64,000 bases of DNA from Halobacillus andaensis (GTDB taxonomy: Bacteria; Bacillota; Bacilli; Bacillales; Halobacillaceae), in the NCBI RefSeq assembly GCF_014636475.1, contig NZ_BMEL01000002.1, positions 248,001 to 312,000 on the forward strand, in the 5' to 3' direction. Shown piece by piece: positions 1 to 8,172 of this stretch. The position numbers and the translations under genes are program-made. The notes beneath the pieces are model-generated. The model ran no database searches. It was not told where the DNA came from and saw only the letters and a list, made by a program, of their open reading frames with translations. Position 1 is the stretch's first letter, and each line of letters begins with the position of its first letter.

Positions 1-1111
1 CTGGTTTCCTGTCTTTATGCTTGGAGCGGTTTTTGGAAAATTAATGGAGGATACCGGGATGGCACGGTCAGTTGCTGTTGCTTTAACAAAAGTAATAGGA
101 ACTAAACGCGCGATCCTTGGCGTGCTCGTCTCTGCTGCTGTCTTAACGTATGGTGGTGTGAGCTTGTTCGTTGTTGTATTTGCTGTCTACCCGTTAGCCA
201 TTTCACTTTTCCGGGAAGCCAATATTACACGCCGATTGATCCCGGCCACGGTGGCTCTTGGTGCCTTTACATTTACGATGACGGCCATTCCCGGCACTCC
301 GCAAATTCAAAACTTGATTCCAATGGAGTACTTTGGAACAAATGCGACGGCGGCTCCTGTCATGGGGGTTATTGCAGCGCTGGTCATGGCAGTTGGGGGT
401 TATTTTTACTTGCGCTGGCGTGAAAAGCAGCTTACGCAAAAAGGGGAATATTTTACAGAACCAAAAGATAATAACCTTGTAGACGAAGGTGAAAAAGTTC
501 CTCACTTCCTCTTATCGATTCTGCCGCTGCTTACTGTACTGATCACATTAAATTTATTTAATTGGGACATTGTGGTGGCGTTGATTTCTGGTATTCTACT
601 TATTATGGTTTTAAACTTTACTAAATTTAAGAAGTTCGTAAAATCGATTAACAGCGGAGCCGGCGGTTCGGTTATTGCGATCATTAACACAAGTGCTGCC
701 GTAGGATTCGGTACAGTTGTCCGAGCGGTTCCAGGATTTGATAAGTTAACCGAAGTGCTTATGGGCGTACGAGGAAATCCGCTGATTTCTGAAGCTGTCG
801 CGGTTAACGTTCTGGCTGGAGCCACCGGCTCAGCTTCAGGCGGGATGGGAATTGCCCTTGAAGCGTTAGGTTCGAAATACTATGAAATTGCGATGGATAC
901 GGGGATTAGTCCAGAAGCCTTTCACCGGATTGCTTCGCTTTCGTCAGGAGGACTCGATGCCCTCCCTCACAACGGAGCCGTCCTAACGCTGTTAACGATC
1001 ACCGGGATGACACACAAAGACAGCTATAAAGATATTTTCATCGTTGCCGTACTTATTCCTGTGATTTCAGTTGCTGTTGTCATTTTACTAGCTTCGATTG
1101 GCATTCTATAA
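1..1111 (+). CDS. GntP-family permease, 3' part (gluconate/organic acid:H+ symporter)
   Basis: The reading frame is open from base 2 to the stop at 1109-1111, so the gene begins upstream of the window; the ATG at 17 lies inside the protein (preceding codons read WFPVF). About 370 residues with many hydrophobic segments remain. The conserved GntP-type stretch YGGVSLFVVVFAVYPLA, followed by a loop with AIPGTPQIQN, and a C-terminal GGLDALPHNGAVLTLL segment match the GntP family of gluconate and hydroxy/keto-acid importers. Substrate cannot be told from sequence; several GntP members carry ligands other than gluconate. A strong terminator follows directly, so this is the last gene of its transcript. 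Confidence 0.85.
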   Translation, partial: WFPVFMLGAVFGKLMEDTGMARSVAVALTKVIGTKRAILGVLVSAAVLTYGGVSLFVVVFAVYPLAISLFREANITRRLIPATVALGAFTFTMTAIPGTPQIQNLIPMEYFGTNATAAPVMGVIAALVMAVGGYFYLRWREKQLTQKGEYFTEPKDNNLVDEGEKVPHFLLSILPLLTVLITLNLFNWDIVVALISGILLIMVLNFTKFKKFVKSINSGAGGSVIAIINTSAAVGFGTVVRAVPGFDKLTEVLMGVRGNPLISEAVAVNVLAGATGSASGGMGIALEALGSKYYEIAMDTGISPEAFHRIASLSSGGLDALPHNGAVLTLLTITGMTHKDSYKDIFIVAVLIPVISVAVVILLASIGIL

Positions 1112-1117
1112 CATACG

Positions 1118-1150
1118 TCACCTCTGTCCGCGGATGGAGGTGATTTTTTT
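1118..1150 (+). terminator. Rho-independent terminator of the GntP-family gene
   Basis: TCACCTC (1118-1124) pairs with GAGGTGA (1137-1143) across a 12-base loop and is followed by a T-run, 7 bases after the stop codon. Confidence 0.85.
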
Positions 1151-1392
1151 GCCGTTTCGCCGATAAATGGGATGGATTTACCCATAGATGACCTGCAGTA
1201 TTCAATAATCGCCGTGGGTACAATGATAATCCCCACAAACACACCCTGTCTCCCCATGGAACCACTTTCTGTACTGCATTAAAGAATGACAGAGCTAAAG
1301 ACTTTAAAATCAGTGCTGTTCAGCGTACAATGGATACTAATATAAACGTCCGCTCTTTACTAAACTGTGGACCTTTTTAATCATAACGACAA
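1151..1392. other. Intergenic region before ilvE, no gene seen
   Basis: About 240 bases without a credible ORF. I looked for a T-box leader (specifier loop, T-box sequence, antiterminator), as is common before branched-chain amino-acid genes, and saw none. The last 100 bases are AT-rich and probably hold the ilvE promoter, but no clear -35/-10 pair could be assigned. Confidence 0.4.
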
Positions 1393-1406
1393 AAGGAGCA
1401 TTGCTG

Positions 1407-2480
1407 ATGACTGCTAATGAATTGACCATCGTAAAAAGTACAAATCTTAAACCAAAGCCGGAAAAAGATCAGATCCCATTTGGCTCAACGTTTACGGATC
1501 ACATGTTTGTCATGGATTACGCGGAAGACAAAGGGTGGCACGAGCCGCGAATTGTGCCTTATGAGCCTGTCACGCTTGATCCGGCAGCCATGATTTTTCA
1601 CTATGGACAAACTGTATTTGAAGGGTTAAAAGCGTACCGTGCGGACGGTGACCGTATTTTGATGTTCAGACCGGAAAAAAACCTCGAGCGTCTTAATCGT
1701 TCAAGCGATCGTTTGAGCATTCCTCCCATTGATGAAGACGAGGTGATGAACCACCTGGAGGAACTGATTCGAATTGAAAAAGACTGGGTTCCTGCGACAG
1801 ATGGAACTTCTCTTTACATTCGCCCGTTTATTATTGCAACAGATCCAAATTTAGCGGTAGCTCCCTCGAAAACCTATAAATTTATGATTATTCTTTCACC
1901 TGTTGGTTCCTATTTCTCAGGCGGCATCCACCCAGTGAAAATTAAAGTAGAAAACGAGTTCACTCGTGCGGTCAAAGGTGGAACCGGGATGGCGAAGACG
2001 GCTGGAAACTATTCATCCGCTTATCAGGCGCAGTCAAATGCGTACAAGGAAGGTAGTGCTGATGTGTTATGGCTTGACGGCATCGAGAAGCGCTACATAG
2101 AGGAAGTTGGGAGTATGAACATCTTCTTCAAGATTAATGGGGAAGTCGTTACTCCGGCTCTAAGCGGCAGTATTCTAAAAGGGATTACCCGTATGTCGAT
2201 CCTGGAGCTGCTAAGAGATTGGGACGTTCCTGTTGTGGAACGTAAGATCTCCATTGACGAGCTATATGAGGCTTACGAGCGCGGCGAAGTAGAAGAAGCG
2301 TTCGGTACAGGAACAGCGGCTGTTATCTCGCCTGTAGGCGAATTGAATTGGCAAGGGAAGAAGATGACGATCAATAATCACGAGATCGGAGAGCTCTCAC
2401 AAAAGCTGTATGATACGATTACTGGAATTCAAAGAGGTAACGTGGAAGATCCATACGATTGGGTTGTAGAAGTAAAATAA
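1407..2480 (+). CDS. ilvE: Branched-chain amino acid aminotransferase
   Basis: PLP-dependent fold-type IV aminotransferase that interconverts Leu/Ile/Val and their 2-keto acids with glutamate/2-oxoglutarate, in the cytosol. The 357-residue length matches the longer BCAT subgroup (BCAT2/YbgE/YwaA type). The PLP lysine is expected at about residue 197, in the motif GMAKTAGNYSS, and the conserved EEVGSMNIFF follows. An in-frame TTG at 1401 lies only 2 bases after the AAGGAG at 1393-1398; the ATG at 1407 has an 8-base spacer and is the better start. It stands alone, with no ilv/leu genes alongside, and a perfect-stem terminator lies about 350 bases downstream, beyond a repeat element. Confidence 0.93.
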   Translation: MTANELTIVKSTNLKPKPEKDQIPFGSTFTDHMFVMDYAEDKGWHEPRIVPYEPVTLDPAAMIFHYGQTVFEGLKAYRADGDRILMFRPEKNLERLNRSSDRLSIPPIDEDEVMNHLEELIRIEKDWVPATDGTSLYIRPFIIATDPNLAVAPSKTYKFMIILSPVGSYFSGGIHPVKIKVENEFTRAVKGGTGMAKTAGNYSSAYQAQSNAYKEGSADVLWLDGIEKRYIEEVGSMNIFFKINGEVVTPALSGSILKGITRMSILELLRDWDVPVVERKISIDELYEAYERGEVEEAFGTGTAAVISPVGELNWQGKKMTINNHEIGELSQKLYDTITGIQRGNVEDPYDWVVEVK

Positions 2481-2534
2481 CAGCTTCCTTAGTAAACATT
2501 AAGGTGGATCACATCACAATAGAGAAAGTTTCTG

Positions 2535-2780
2535 TTGTTAAATCTCACGAATCGCTTGTCGGTGGGTGCTTGCCGCGGGCACGGCCTCAGCTAACTTGTC
2601 AAGAAATTCACTTGACCAAGTGGATCTTCGGCTCGTGCTGTTCCCGCGACGCACCGGACGTGCTAGTGTCGATGTTGGCCACAGGACGTGGCCGGTTTTA
2701 ATCGACCAGGCGTCACCACCGATCGCTCATCGTGGAATCAACAGGGATCAATCTAAAAATCCATTCGTATGTTCAATTAT
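2535..2780 (+). repeat. Dispersed repeat family A, full-length copy
   Basis: This roughly 245-base block recurs in inverted orientation at about 28040-28290 with very high identity, and in shorter versions at 11505-11615, 19405-19535 and 33246-33330. Its core contains GCGGGCACGGCCTCAGC and a central inverted repeat. The 3' part (2665-2705) carries a hairpin module (GTCGATGTTGGC ... TTTTAATCGACC) that also occurs alone as family C at 11394-11445 and 37319-37375, so the element is composite. ORFs across it are not conserved and have no ribosome binding sites. Confidence 0.85.
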
Positions 2781-2832
2781 TTCCTTGAAATGGCTCCAGA
2801 AGATGCCGTCATTGATCGGCTTAGAAAAACCG

Positions 2833-2878
2833 AAAAGCGTTCTGTGTGGAAATTAATTTCCACACAGAACGCTTTTTT
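2833..2878. terminator. Perfect-stem terminator hairpin
   Basis: A 44-base uninterrupted palindrome (2833-2876) centred on AATTAATT, with A-run on one side and T-run on the other, so it can act on both strands. It is the first terminator downstream of ilvE. Confidence 0.8.
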
Positions 2879-2896
2879 AAATTCTACCTTTCATAA

Positions 2897-3024
2897 GGGT
2901 ACCAGGTACCGAAATGCTGTAAAAGAACAAAGTGCCAACTGTGAATTTCGGTACCTGGTACCCGGCCTACCGAAATGCTGTAAAAGAACAAAGTGCCAAG
3001 TGTGAATTTCGGTACCTGGTACCC
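2897..3024 (+). repeat. KpnI-type palindromic element (family K), 1.9 tandem copies
   Basis: Unit 2897-2963 (67 bases) is a hairpin with arms GGGTACCAGGTACCGAAA and TTTCGGTACCTGGTACCC around a conserved unpaired centre. The loop and right arm are repeated with a 61-base period up to 3024, while the left arm of the second unit is degenerate (GGCCTACCGAAA). Same-orientation 67-base copies occur at 33179-33245 and 37749-37815. Confidence 0.9.
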
Positions 3025-3037
3025 AGACTATTGGAAC

Positions 3038-3508
3038 TTATTCAACATGTTTTCGGTCTTCAAGTTTAGCTGCAGCCAGGCCGTATAAAAATCCGAAGAG
3101 AGCCCCGACAGCCACTTCCGCAGGCTGGTGACCGAGAAGCTCCTTCAGTTCCTTTTCTCTTTTAACAAATTCTAAGCTTGGAAAATCACTAGAAATCTCT
3201 TCTATATTATCTTCCAGGTCATTGACCAGCCTTGCAATTTCACCGGTATGGCGTCTTATTCCTTGTGCGTCATACATGACAATGGTACCAAACACGACAG
3301 CAAGTGACGTTTCAATGTGTCTTGTGCCGCGATTAGCTGCCACATAAGTCGCCAGTGAAGCCACGCCTGCAGAGTGGGAACTGGGCATTCCGCCTGTTTG
3401 AAGAATCGGCTTCCAATCCCATTTGCCGCTTACTCTTTTATGTGTCACTATTTTTAATCCTTGTGCGATCACAATCGCCGAAATTGAAGTAATAATGCCT
3501 CGGTTCAC
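3038..3508 (-). CDS. yuiD: Divergent PAP2-family membrane protein (YuiD-like, DUF212)
   Basis: 156 residues with an N-terminal hydrophobic segment, the phosphatase-like signature GGMPSSHSAG near residues 38-47, and a C-terminal GALFGFLYGLAAA segment. These match the small DUF212/YuiD branch of acid phosphatase/vanadium haloperoxidase-related proteins. The family is suspected to act on lipid phosphates, but no reaction is established. The start is GTG at 3508, supported by GGAGGG five bases upstream. It is transcribed alone, convergent with the repeats next to ilvE. Confidence 0.85.
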   Translation of the reverse strand: MNRGIITSISAIVIAQGLKIVTHKRVSGKWDWKPILQTGGMPSSHSAGVASLATYVAANRGTRHIETSLAVVFGTIVMYDAQGIRRHTGEIARLVNDLEDNIEEISSDFPSLEFVKREKELKELLGHQPAEVAVGALFGFLYGLAAAKLEDRKHVE

Positions 3509-3661
3509 AAGATCCCTCCGTTACATACAAATTATCTTATCTATGATTCATACCCTTCTCTCAGCAATTTATTCAGGTTACTGTGTTTTTCTAGATAGAT
3601 TTTGTTCAGGTTTACTTGAGGGAAAATAAGGGATAAGAAAAGCAAGGAGGCAGGTTGATTA

Positions 3662-3946
3662 ATGTTTCGAAAAATAGAGGCGATAGCGATCGCTTTGATT
3701 TTCATAGGTTTTTTATTATGGGTTTCAAGCAGCCGTTTCAGTTTCGTTCCATTCAGCATTTTAGCAGCGATTGGATTAACACTACTTGTCATAGCGCGCA
3801 GTCGTACGCAGCGTCATGGAAGTTTTCTATGCCGCATTGGTTTTCACAAAAACAAACATATCGGGTGGGACGATGAAATGAAATCCGTCGCCATCTATCA
3901 ATGCGAACGGTGTGGGAGGACGAAGAAAGTAATGAAGACCGTGTAA
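3662..3946 (+). CDS. Small membrane protein with C-terminal zinc-ribbon-like knuckle
   Basis: 94 residues. Two hydrophobic helices (about 8-22 and 28-46) are followed by a basic linker and a Cys/His segment: C57, then H residues in GFHKNKHIGWDD, then CERCGRTKK. This arrangement suggests one metal-binding site in the cytoplasm. AAGGAGGCAGG lies 10 bases before the ATG. Function unknown; I recognise no named family with certainty. It runs convergently into the AbgT gene, sharing the hairpin at 3957-3980. Confidence 0.7.
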   Translation: MFRKIEAIAIALIFIGFLLWVSSSRFSFVPFSILAAIGLTLLVIARSRTQRHGSFLCRIGFHKNKHIGWDDEMKSVAIYQCERCGRTKKVMKTV

Positions 3947-3985
3947 AAGATAAAAACTGCGAACCCGTAAAGGTCCGCAGCTCTT
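3947..3985. terminator. Bidirectional terminator between 3662 gene and abgT
   Basis: CTGCG...CGCAG with inner ACC/GGT pairing (3957-3980). On the minus strand it is followed by TTTTTATCTTTT, so it best serves abgT; on the plus strand CTCTTTTG follows. Confidence 0.8.
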
Positions 3986-3996
3986 TTGAAATTCTA

Positions 3997-5520
3997 TTAA
4001 AGGTTCACACCAATTCCCGGTCCAAATGGAATGCCGAAGATTGCAAAGACAAGCAATAGTACAATCCAGATGGCGAAGAAAATAATACTGTATGGGAGCA
4101 TTAATGAAATTAATGTTCCTAGCCCTGCCTTCTTATTGTATTCCCTCATAAACGCCAGCACTACGATGATATACGGGTTCATCGGTGTAATGATGTTTGT
4201 AGAGGAGTCAGCAATACGATAGGCCATTTGAATAAACGCCGGGTGATAGTCTAAATAGTAGAACATTTGTAAGAAGATGGGAGCTTCTAATGCCCACTGT
4301 GCTGATCCACTAAAGATTAACAGGTTCATAAACGCTGTTAAAATGGAGAATCCAACGACAATCGGAAGCCCGGTCATATCCATAGATTGCAGGAAGTTCG
4401 CTCCGCTGACAGCCACCCATGTTCCGATATTTGTCCAATCAAAGTACGCAATAAACTGGGCAGCAGCAAAGATCAAGACGATAAACCCGGACATGTCTTT
4501 CATCGCTTCTCCCATGAATCCTGAAATGTCACGGCTGGAAGTAATTTTCTTAACAGTTACCCCGTACGCGATACCGATGATAATGAAGAAAAATAAGATA
4601 ATTGGCACAATTCCATCTAAAAATGGAGAAGGTACAAGTCCGCCTTCTTCGCTTCTTAGAGCGGAATTAGGCCAAGCAATGGCTACTACTAAAATGACAA
4701 TATAGACAAGTCCTGCGATGGCAGCATTACGAAAGCCTTTTAACTCTTGACCTGTACTTTCTTCAAGAGCGTTACCAGCTTCGCCTTCATACTTTCCAAG
4801 ACGTGGTTCAATAATTTTCTCAGTAATAAAGGCACCTGTGACAGATAATAGAATAACGGAAGCGATCATAAAGTACCAGTTATCGACAGGTGTTACCACA
4901 ATTCCTGCATCCATGCTTTCCATCACTTCTGTAGAGATCCCGGCGAGTAATGCATCCGTTCCGGTAATCATGAAGTTTGCTGTGAAACCAGATCCTACAC
5001 CGGCGAAACCTGCCGCTAAACCAGCCAGCGGGTGACGGCCAATGGTGTAAAAGACCATAGCAGCCAGCGGCGGCACAATTACGAACGCAGCATCTGATGC
5101 AATGTTACCCATGATTCCAACAAAGATAACCGCATAGGTAACTAATGACTTAGGTGCTTTTAAAATGGTGCTTTTAATCGCTGTTTCAAGAAGGCCTACT
5201 TTATCGGCAAGTCCAATACCTAACATCATAGCGAGTACGAGGCCGAGCGGCGCAAATCCGGTAAAGTTATCGAGCATGGACGTGAGAATGTACTCCAGTC
5301 CTTCACCGGACATAAGACTTTTAATGGCTACTTCTTCACCTGTACCTGGCTCTTCAACCGTTACACCAAACAGTGAGATTAACCATGAAAATACAATGGT
5401 GAATGCGGCAAGATATACGAACAACATAAATGGTTCGGGTAATTTATTCCCTACTTTTTCTATACCATTAAGGAATCTGGTCATTCCTTTATTTGATTTC
5501 TCTCCAGTCGTCTTACTCAT
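3997..5520 (-). CDS. abgT: AbgT-family transporter (aminobenzoyl-glutamate/blocked amino acid permease)
   Basis: 507-residue polytopic membrane protein with the AbgT-family pattern: N-terminal NGIEKVGNKLPEPFMLF, GMLGIG-like and GNIASDAAFVIVPPLAA segments, hairpin regions, and TPMNPYIIVVLAFM near the C-terminus. Members import p-aminobenzoyl-glutamate or export sulfonamides/PABA (AbgT, MtrF, YdaH). The upstream GTG at 5529 is only 2 bases from the AGGAG, whereas the ATG at 5520 has an 11-base spacer, so the ATG is chosen. It is the last gene of a run with three M20-type hydrolases, suggesting it imports their blocked substrate. A conserved palindromic motif at 5541-5567 lies in its leader. Confidence 0.9.
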   Translation of the reverse strand: MSKTTGEKSNKGMTRFLNGIEKVGNKLPEPFMLFVYLAAFTIVFSWLISLFGVTVEEPGTGEEVAIKSLMSGEGLEYILTSMLDNFTGFAPLGLVLAMMLGIGLADKVGLLETAIKSTILKAPKSLVTYAVIFVGIMGNIASDAAFVIVPPLAAMVFYTIGRHPLAGLAAGFAGVGSGFTANFMITGTDALLAGISTEVMESMDAGIVVTPVDNWYFMIASVILLSVTGAFITEKIIEPRLGKYEGEAGNALEESTGQELKGFRNAAIAGLVYIVILVVAIAWPNSALRSEEGGLVPSPFLDGIVPIILFFFIIIGIAYGVTVKKITSSRDISGFMGEAMKDMSGFIVLIFAAAQFIAYFDWTNIGTWVAVSGANFLQSMDMTGLPIVVGFSILTAFMNLLIFSGSAQWALEAPIFLQMFYYLDYHPAFIQMAYRIADSSTNIITPMNPYIIVVLAFMREYNKKAGLGTLISLMLPYSIIFFAIWIVLLLVFAIFGIPFGPGIGVNL

Positions 5521-5540
5521 GTCTTTCACCTCTCCTTTAT

Positions 5541-5567
5541 TTTAGGAAGATTTCCTTTGCTCTTCCG
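5541..5567 (-). promoter_or_regulatory. Candidate operator of abgT (copy 2 of a shared motif)
   Basis: On the plus strand AGGA-N5-TCCT (5544-5556) is followed by TTT and, after four further bases, TTCCG. The same arrangement with identical spacing occurs at 10692-10719 before the first gene of the cluster. It sits just downstream of a TATATA box (about 5570-5576 read on the minus strand), the position expected for repressor binding. Confidence 0.6.
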
Positions 5568-5617
5568 TTTATATAGAAAATAAAACTGATCCTGTGGTGC
5601 TGATCATTCCCTGTCGG

Positions 5618-6922
5618 TTAATTCCCTGTAAATTGATACACTTTTCTTGGCCGGCCTCTTTCGCCGGACTGTGACTCTCCAGCCTGTTCGATGATGCCGA
5701 CTCGTTCCATTTCTGTAAGAATCCGCCTGCCGTTTCTCTCTGTACTTTTCAGCCAGCGGGCTAGATCCTGCGAGGAAAACTGTTCGCGTCGGTAGTGATT
5801 GGCGTAAGATACTACTTTTGATACCACCCCCGGGTTAAGATTGACGTCTTTCATTTTTTCTTTCCACGATGGTCCGACCTCAGTCGTACTGTAGTTGATT
5901 TGATCTTCCTGCTGTCTTGCTGAGATGGATTGATCATCGTCAACAATAAGGAGGATCGGTTTCTCGTAATCTTTGATGTGACGGAAGCCTAGTCTCACGT
6001 GCTGCTCCGCCTGTAATACGGTTTCTCCAAATCCAATAGCGACCTTAAGCTGTAAGTTGCTCTGCAAACGAATGTCATCGATTAAGGAAAATAAATCCCC
6101 CTCTGTTTCTGTACTTAATTCTCCGCGTGTAGTAAAGATAAAGAAAAGTCCATCTCCCATTTGCATCACAGAGCCGTTTGTCTTTTCAGCAATCTCAAAA
6201 AGCTGCCGTCTTACGTCTAACTCCTGGTATTTTGTTTTAAAAGAATAATAAAGTTCTTCGAGGTTTTCTGGATTCATTTCAATCCGGCAGCCAATGACTG
6301 AAACTTGTGAGTTTCTGTAAAGGTTGGACTGAGCCCGTTCTTCCAAAAACTGAATGATCATTTTAATCGATAAATACGAAGGGGTAACACGGTAAACTGG
6401 AATGTTCTTCTCTTTTAATTGGAGATATACGTCCTGGATGGACGTGATGACAACTTCCGCTTTCCCTTGTTCGTATAAGTCTGTGTGAAAATGAACGAGT
6501 TCATCTGCGCTTTTGCCGCTTTCAAAGGGATGGGTATAGTAGGTTAAATCTTCTAGTTGGTAGTAAGATAGGATTTTATCGAATTCTTCATTGGTAATCG
6601 TATCGATGCTTACTTGTCGAAAAACTTGATTCGAATTAAGTTGTGCTTCTAGTAAAATACCGAAGAAACTTGCTCCGTGTAGAGGAGGGAAAGCCCCTTC
6701 CTCTGCTGTAATCAGTTCGTGGTCCATGGCGTAGGTGTAATTTAACACCCCTGAGAAAAACCATTGGTCTACTTCGCGCCGGTGGTCCTGTAATAAGGTG
6801 GAGACTTCTTCTAATTGCTCATAAGGGTAGGGGACAAAAGAAATATCTTTAAATTCTTTGGCCACGTACATGATTCGTTGCAAGGAATCATGTGGGGCGA
6901 TCACGCCTATTTTCGTTTTCAC
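5618..6922 (-). CDS. Transcriptional regulator: sensor region, GGDEF-like domain, C-terminal winged helix
   Basis: 434 residues. Residues 1-190 look like an alpha/beta ligand-sensing domain (IGVIAPHDSLQRIM, later VVITSIQDVYLQLK). Residues 205-335 resemble a degenerate GGDEF-type cyclase fold (MGDGLFFIF, KVAIGFGETVLQAEQH) with no GGDEF signature. Residues 365-434 form a winged helix (SQDLARWLKSTERNGRRIL, then a basic GERGRPRKVY tail). Start GTG 6922 overlaps the stop of the upstream hydrolase by 4 bases, so it is translationally coupled inside the M20/AbgT operon and probably controls it, plausibly through the motifs at 5541-5567 and 10692-10719. The effector is unknown. Confidence 0.75.
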   Translation of the reverse strand: MKTKIGVIAPHDSLQRIMYVAKEFKDISFVPYPYEQLEEVSTLLQDHRREVDQWFFSGVLNYTYAMDHELITAEEGAFPPLHGASFFGILLEAQLNSNQVFRQVSIDTITNEEFDKILSYYQLEDLTYYTHPFESGKSADELVHFHTDLYEQGKAEVVITSIQDVYLQLKEKNIPVYRVTPSYLSIKMIIQFLEERAQSNLYRNSQVSVIGCRIEMNPENLEELYYSFKTKYQELDVRRQLFEIAEKTNGSVMQMGDGLFFIFTTRGELSTETEGDLFSLIDDIRLQSNLQLKVAIGFGETVLQAEQHVRLGFRHIKDYEKPILLIVDDDQSISARQQEDQINYSTTEVGPSWKEKMKDVNLNPGVVSKVVSYANHYRREQFSSQDLARWLKSTERNGRRILTEMERVGIIEQAGESQSGERGRPRKVYQFTGN

Positions 6923-8172
6923 AAGTCCTCACCCGTTTCCTCTTTTAAATATTCAGCGATCACTTGAGTGCCTTTCGCTAAATCATTAATCGAAGCGAAT
7001 TCTTTAGGGTGATGACTAATTCCCTGTTCACAAGGGATAAAGAGTAAGCCGGTTGACCACTTATTCGCCATGTTCATGACATCATGGCCTGCACCGCTAT
7101 CCATGTGAAAAGGTTTGTAGTTGATTTTCTCAGTGACTTTCGTAAGCTTTTCCACCACTTTAGGGTCAAGGAACACGGACGGATTATCGACCAGGGTGTG
7201 GATATGAATGTCCACTGAGCGTTTTTCCTCAATTTTGTGGCAATACGCTTGGATGCGATCCGCTAATTCTTTTTTTAATGAATCGGCTACACTTCGGATG
7301 TCTATTCCTAATGTGACCTCACCTGGAATCACATTCATGACGTTTGGTTCAAGGCTGACGGTACTGACTGTAGCAACGAGCGGGATGTCCTGTTCGCTGT
7401 TTAATAGGTTCGCTTGCTCCTCAACAAATGTGATAAGGGGAGCGATAGCCGTAAAGGCGTCTGATCGACGGGTCATCGGGGTCGTACCTGTATGATTCGC
7501 CATCCCTGTAGCTGTAACCTGCAGCCGGATTGGACACGCTACACCTCGAACGATCCCGATATCAGCGTCGTTGGTTTCGATTTGAGTACCTTGTTCAATA
7601 TGAAGCTCAAGAAAACTCTCCAGCTTGCTTTCAGGCACCTCGGCTTGATCAATCGTTTCCCAGGAGAGACCGAAGTCTTCGATCGCTTCTTTAATGGTAA
7701 TGCCGTCAGTATCTTTAACAGAAGCGATATCCTCTTTATCCAGTAATCCAGAAATGGCTTTACTTCCAATAGTGGAAACACCAAAGCGAGCGGATTCTTC
7801 GGAAGCAAAACAAATGATGCTAATATTTTTAACTGGCTTTATGTTTTGGTCCTTTAGTGCTTTAATGGCAGCTAATCCAGTGAGGACGCCAGCTACCCCA
7901 TCGTAGCCTCCGCCGTTTTTTACCGTATCAACGTGTGAACCTACGGCAACTGTAGGGGCTTGATCATCAACGTGCCATGTAGCCCATTGGTTTCCTGCTT
8001 GATCGGCTTTGACCTCTAATCCAAGGTCTTGAGCGATCGATTGGAAAACGTGATGAGATTGTTTTTCTTCTTTTGTATAGCTAAGTCTTGAAAATCCTTG
8101 TTCGTAGTCCATTTCTTCGGCTAAGTTGAGTTTTAATAAGTTTGTTTCAAGCCAGTTCTGAAGGTCAGGCAA
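6919..8172 (-). CDS. M20 amidase, N-carbamoyl-L-amino acid hydrolase/allantoate amidohydrolase type
   Basis: About 417 residues of the Zn-dependent M20 hydantoinase/carbamoylase subfamily. Metal and catalytic elements are visible: GSHVDTVKNGGGYDGVAGV, EESARFG, ELHIEQG and the C-terminal DSGAGHDVMNM. The family hydrolyses N-carbamoyl amino acids or ureido compounds to free amino acid, CO2 and ammonia. The ATG at 8178 is only 2 bases from AAGGAGG, while the TTG at 8172 has an ideal 8-base spacer, so TTG is preferred. The start region overlaps the end of the preceding hydrolase gene. Exact substrate cannot be assigned. Confidence 0.88.
   Translation of the reverse strand: MPDLQNWLETNLLKLNLAEEMDYEQGFSRLSYTKEEKQSHHVFQSIAQDLGLEVKADQAGNQWATWHVDDQAPTVAVGSHVDTVKNGGGYDGVAGVLTGLAAIKALKDQNIKPVKNISIICFASEESARFGVSTIGSKAISGLLDKEDIASVKDTDGITIKEAIEDFGLSWETIDQAEVPESKLESFLELHIEQGTQIETNDADIGIVRGVACPIRLQVTATGMANHTGTTPMTRRSDAFTAIAPLITFVEEQANLLNSEQDIPLVATVSTVSLEPNVMNVIPGEVTLGIDIRSVADSLKKELADRIQAYCHKIEEKRSVDIHIHTLVDNPSVFLDPKVVEKLTKVTEKINYKPFHMDSGAGHDVMNMANKWSTGLLFIPCEQGISHHPKEFASINDLAKGTQVIAEYLKEETGEDL

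Noticed and set aside
1151-1400. T-box leader before ilvE
   Set aside because: No T-box core, specifier stem or antiterminator could be found.
2459-3005. Three overlapping ORFs (80-96 codons) after ilvE
   Set aside because: They cross family A and K repeats in different frames and are not conserved between repeat copies.
2897-3024. CRISPR-like array
   Set aside because: The repeated 61-base unit has no variable spacers; it is a hairpin element in tandem.
4277-5545. Plus-strand ORFs of 126-142 codons within abgT
   Set aside because: Antisense shadows of the transporter gene, Thr/Pro/Ser-rich translations.
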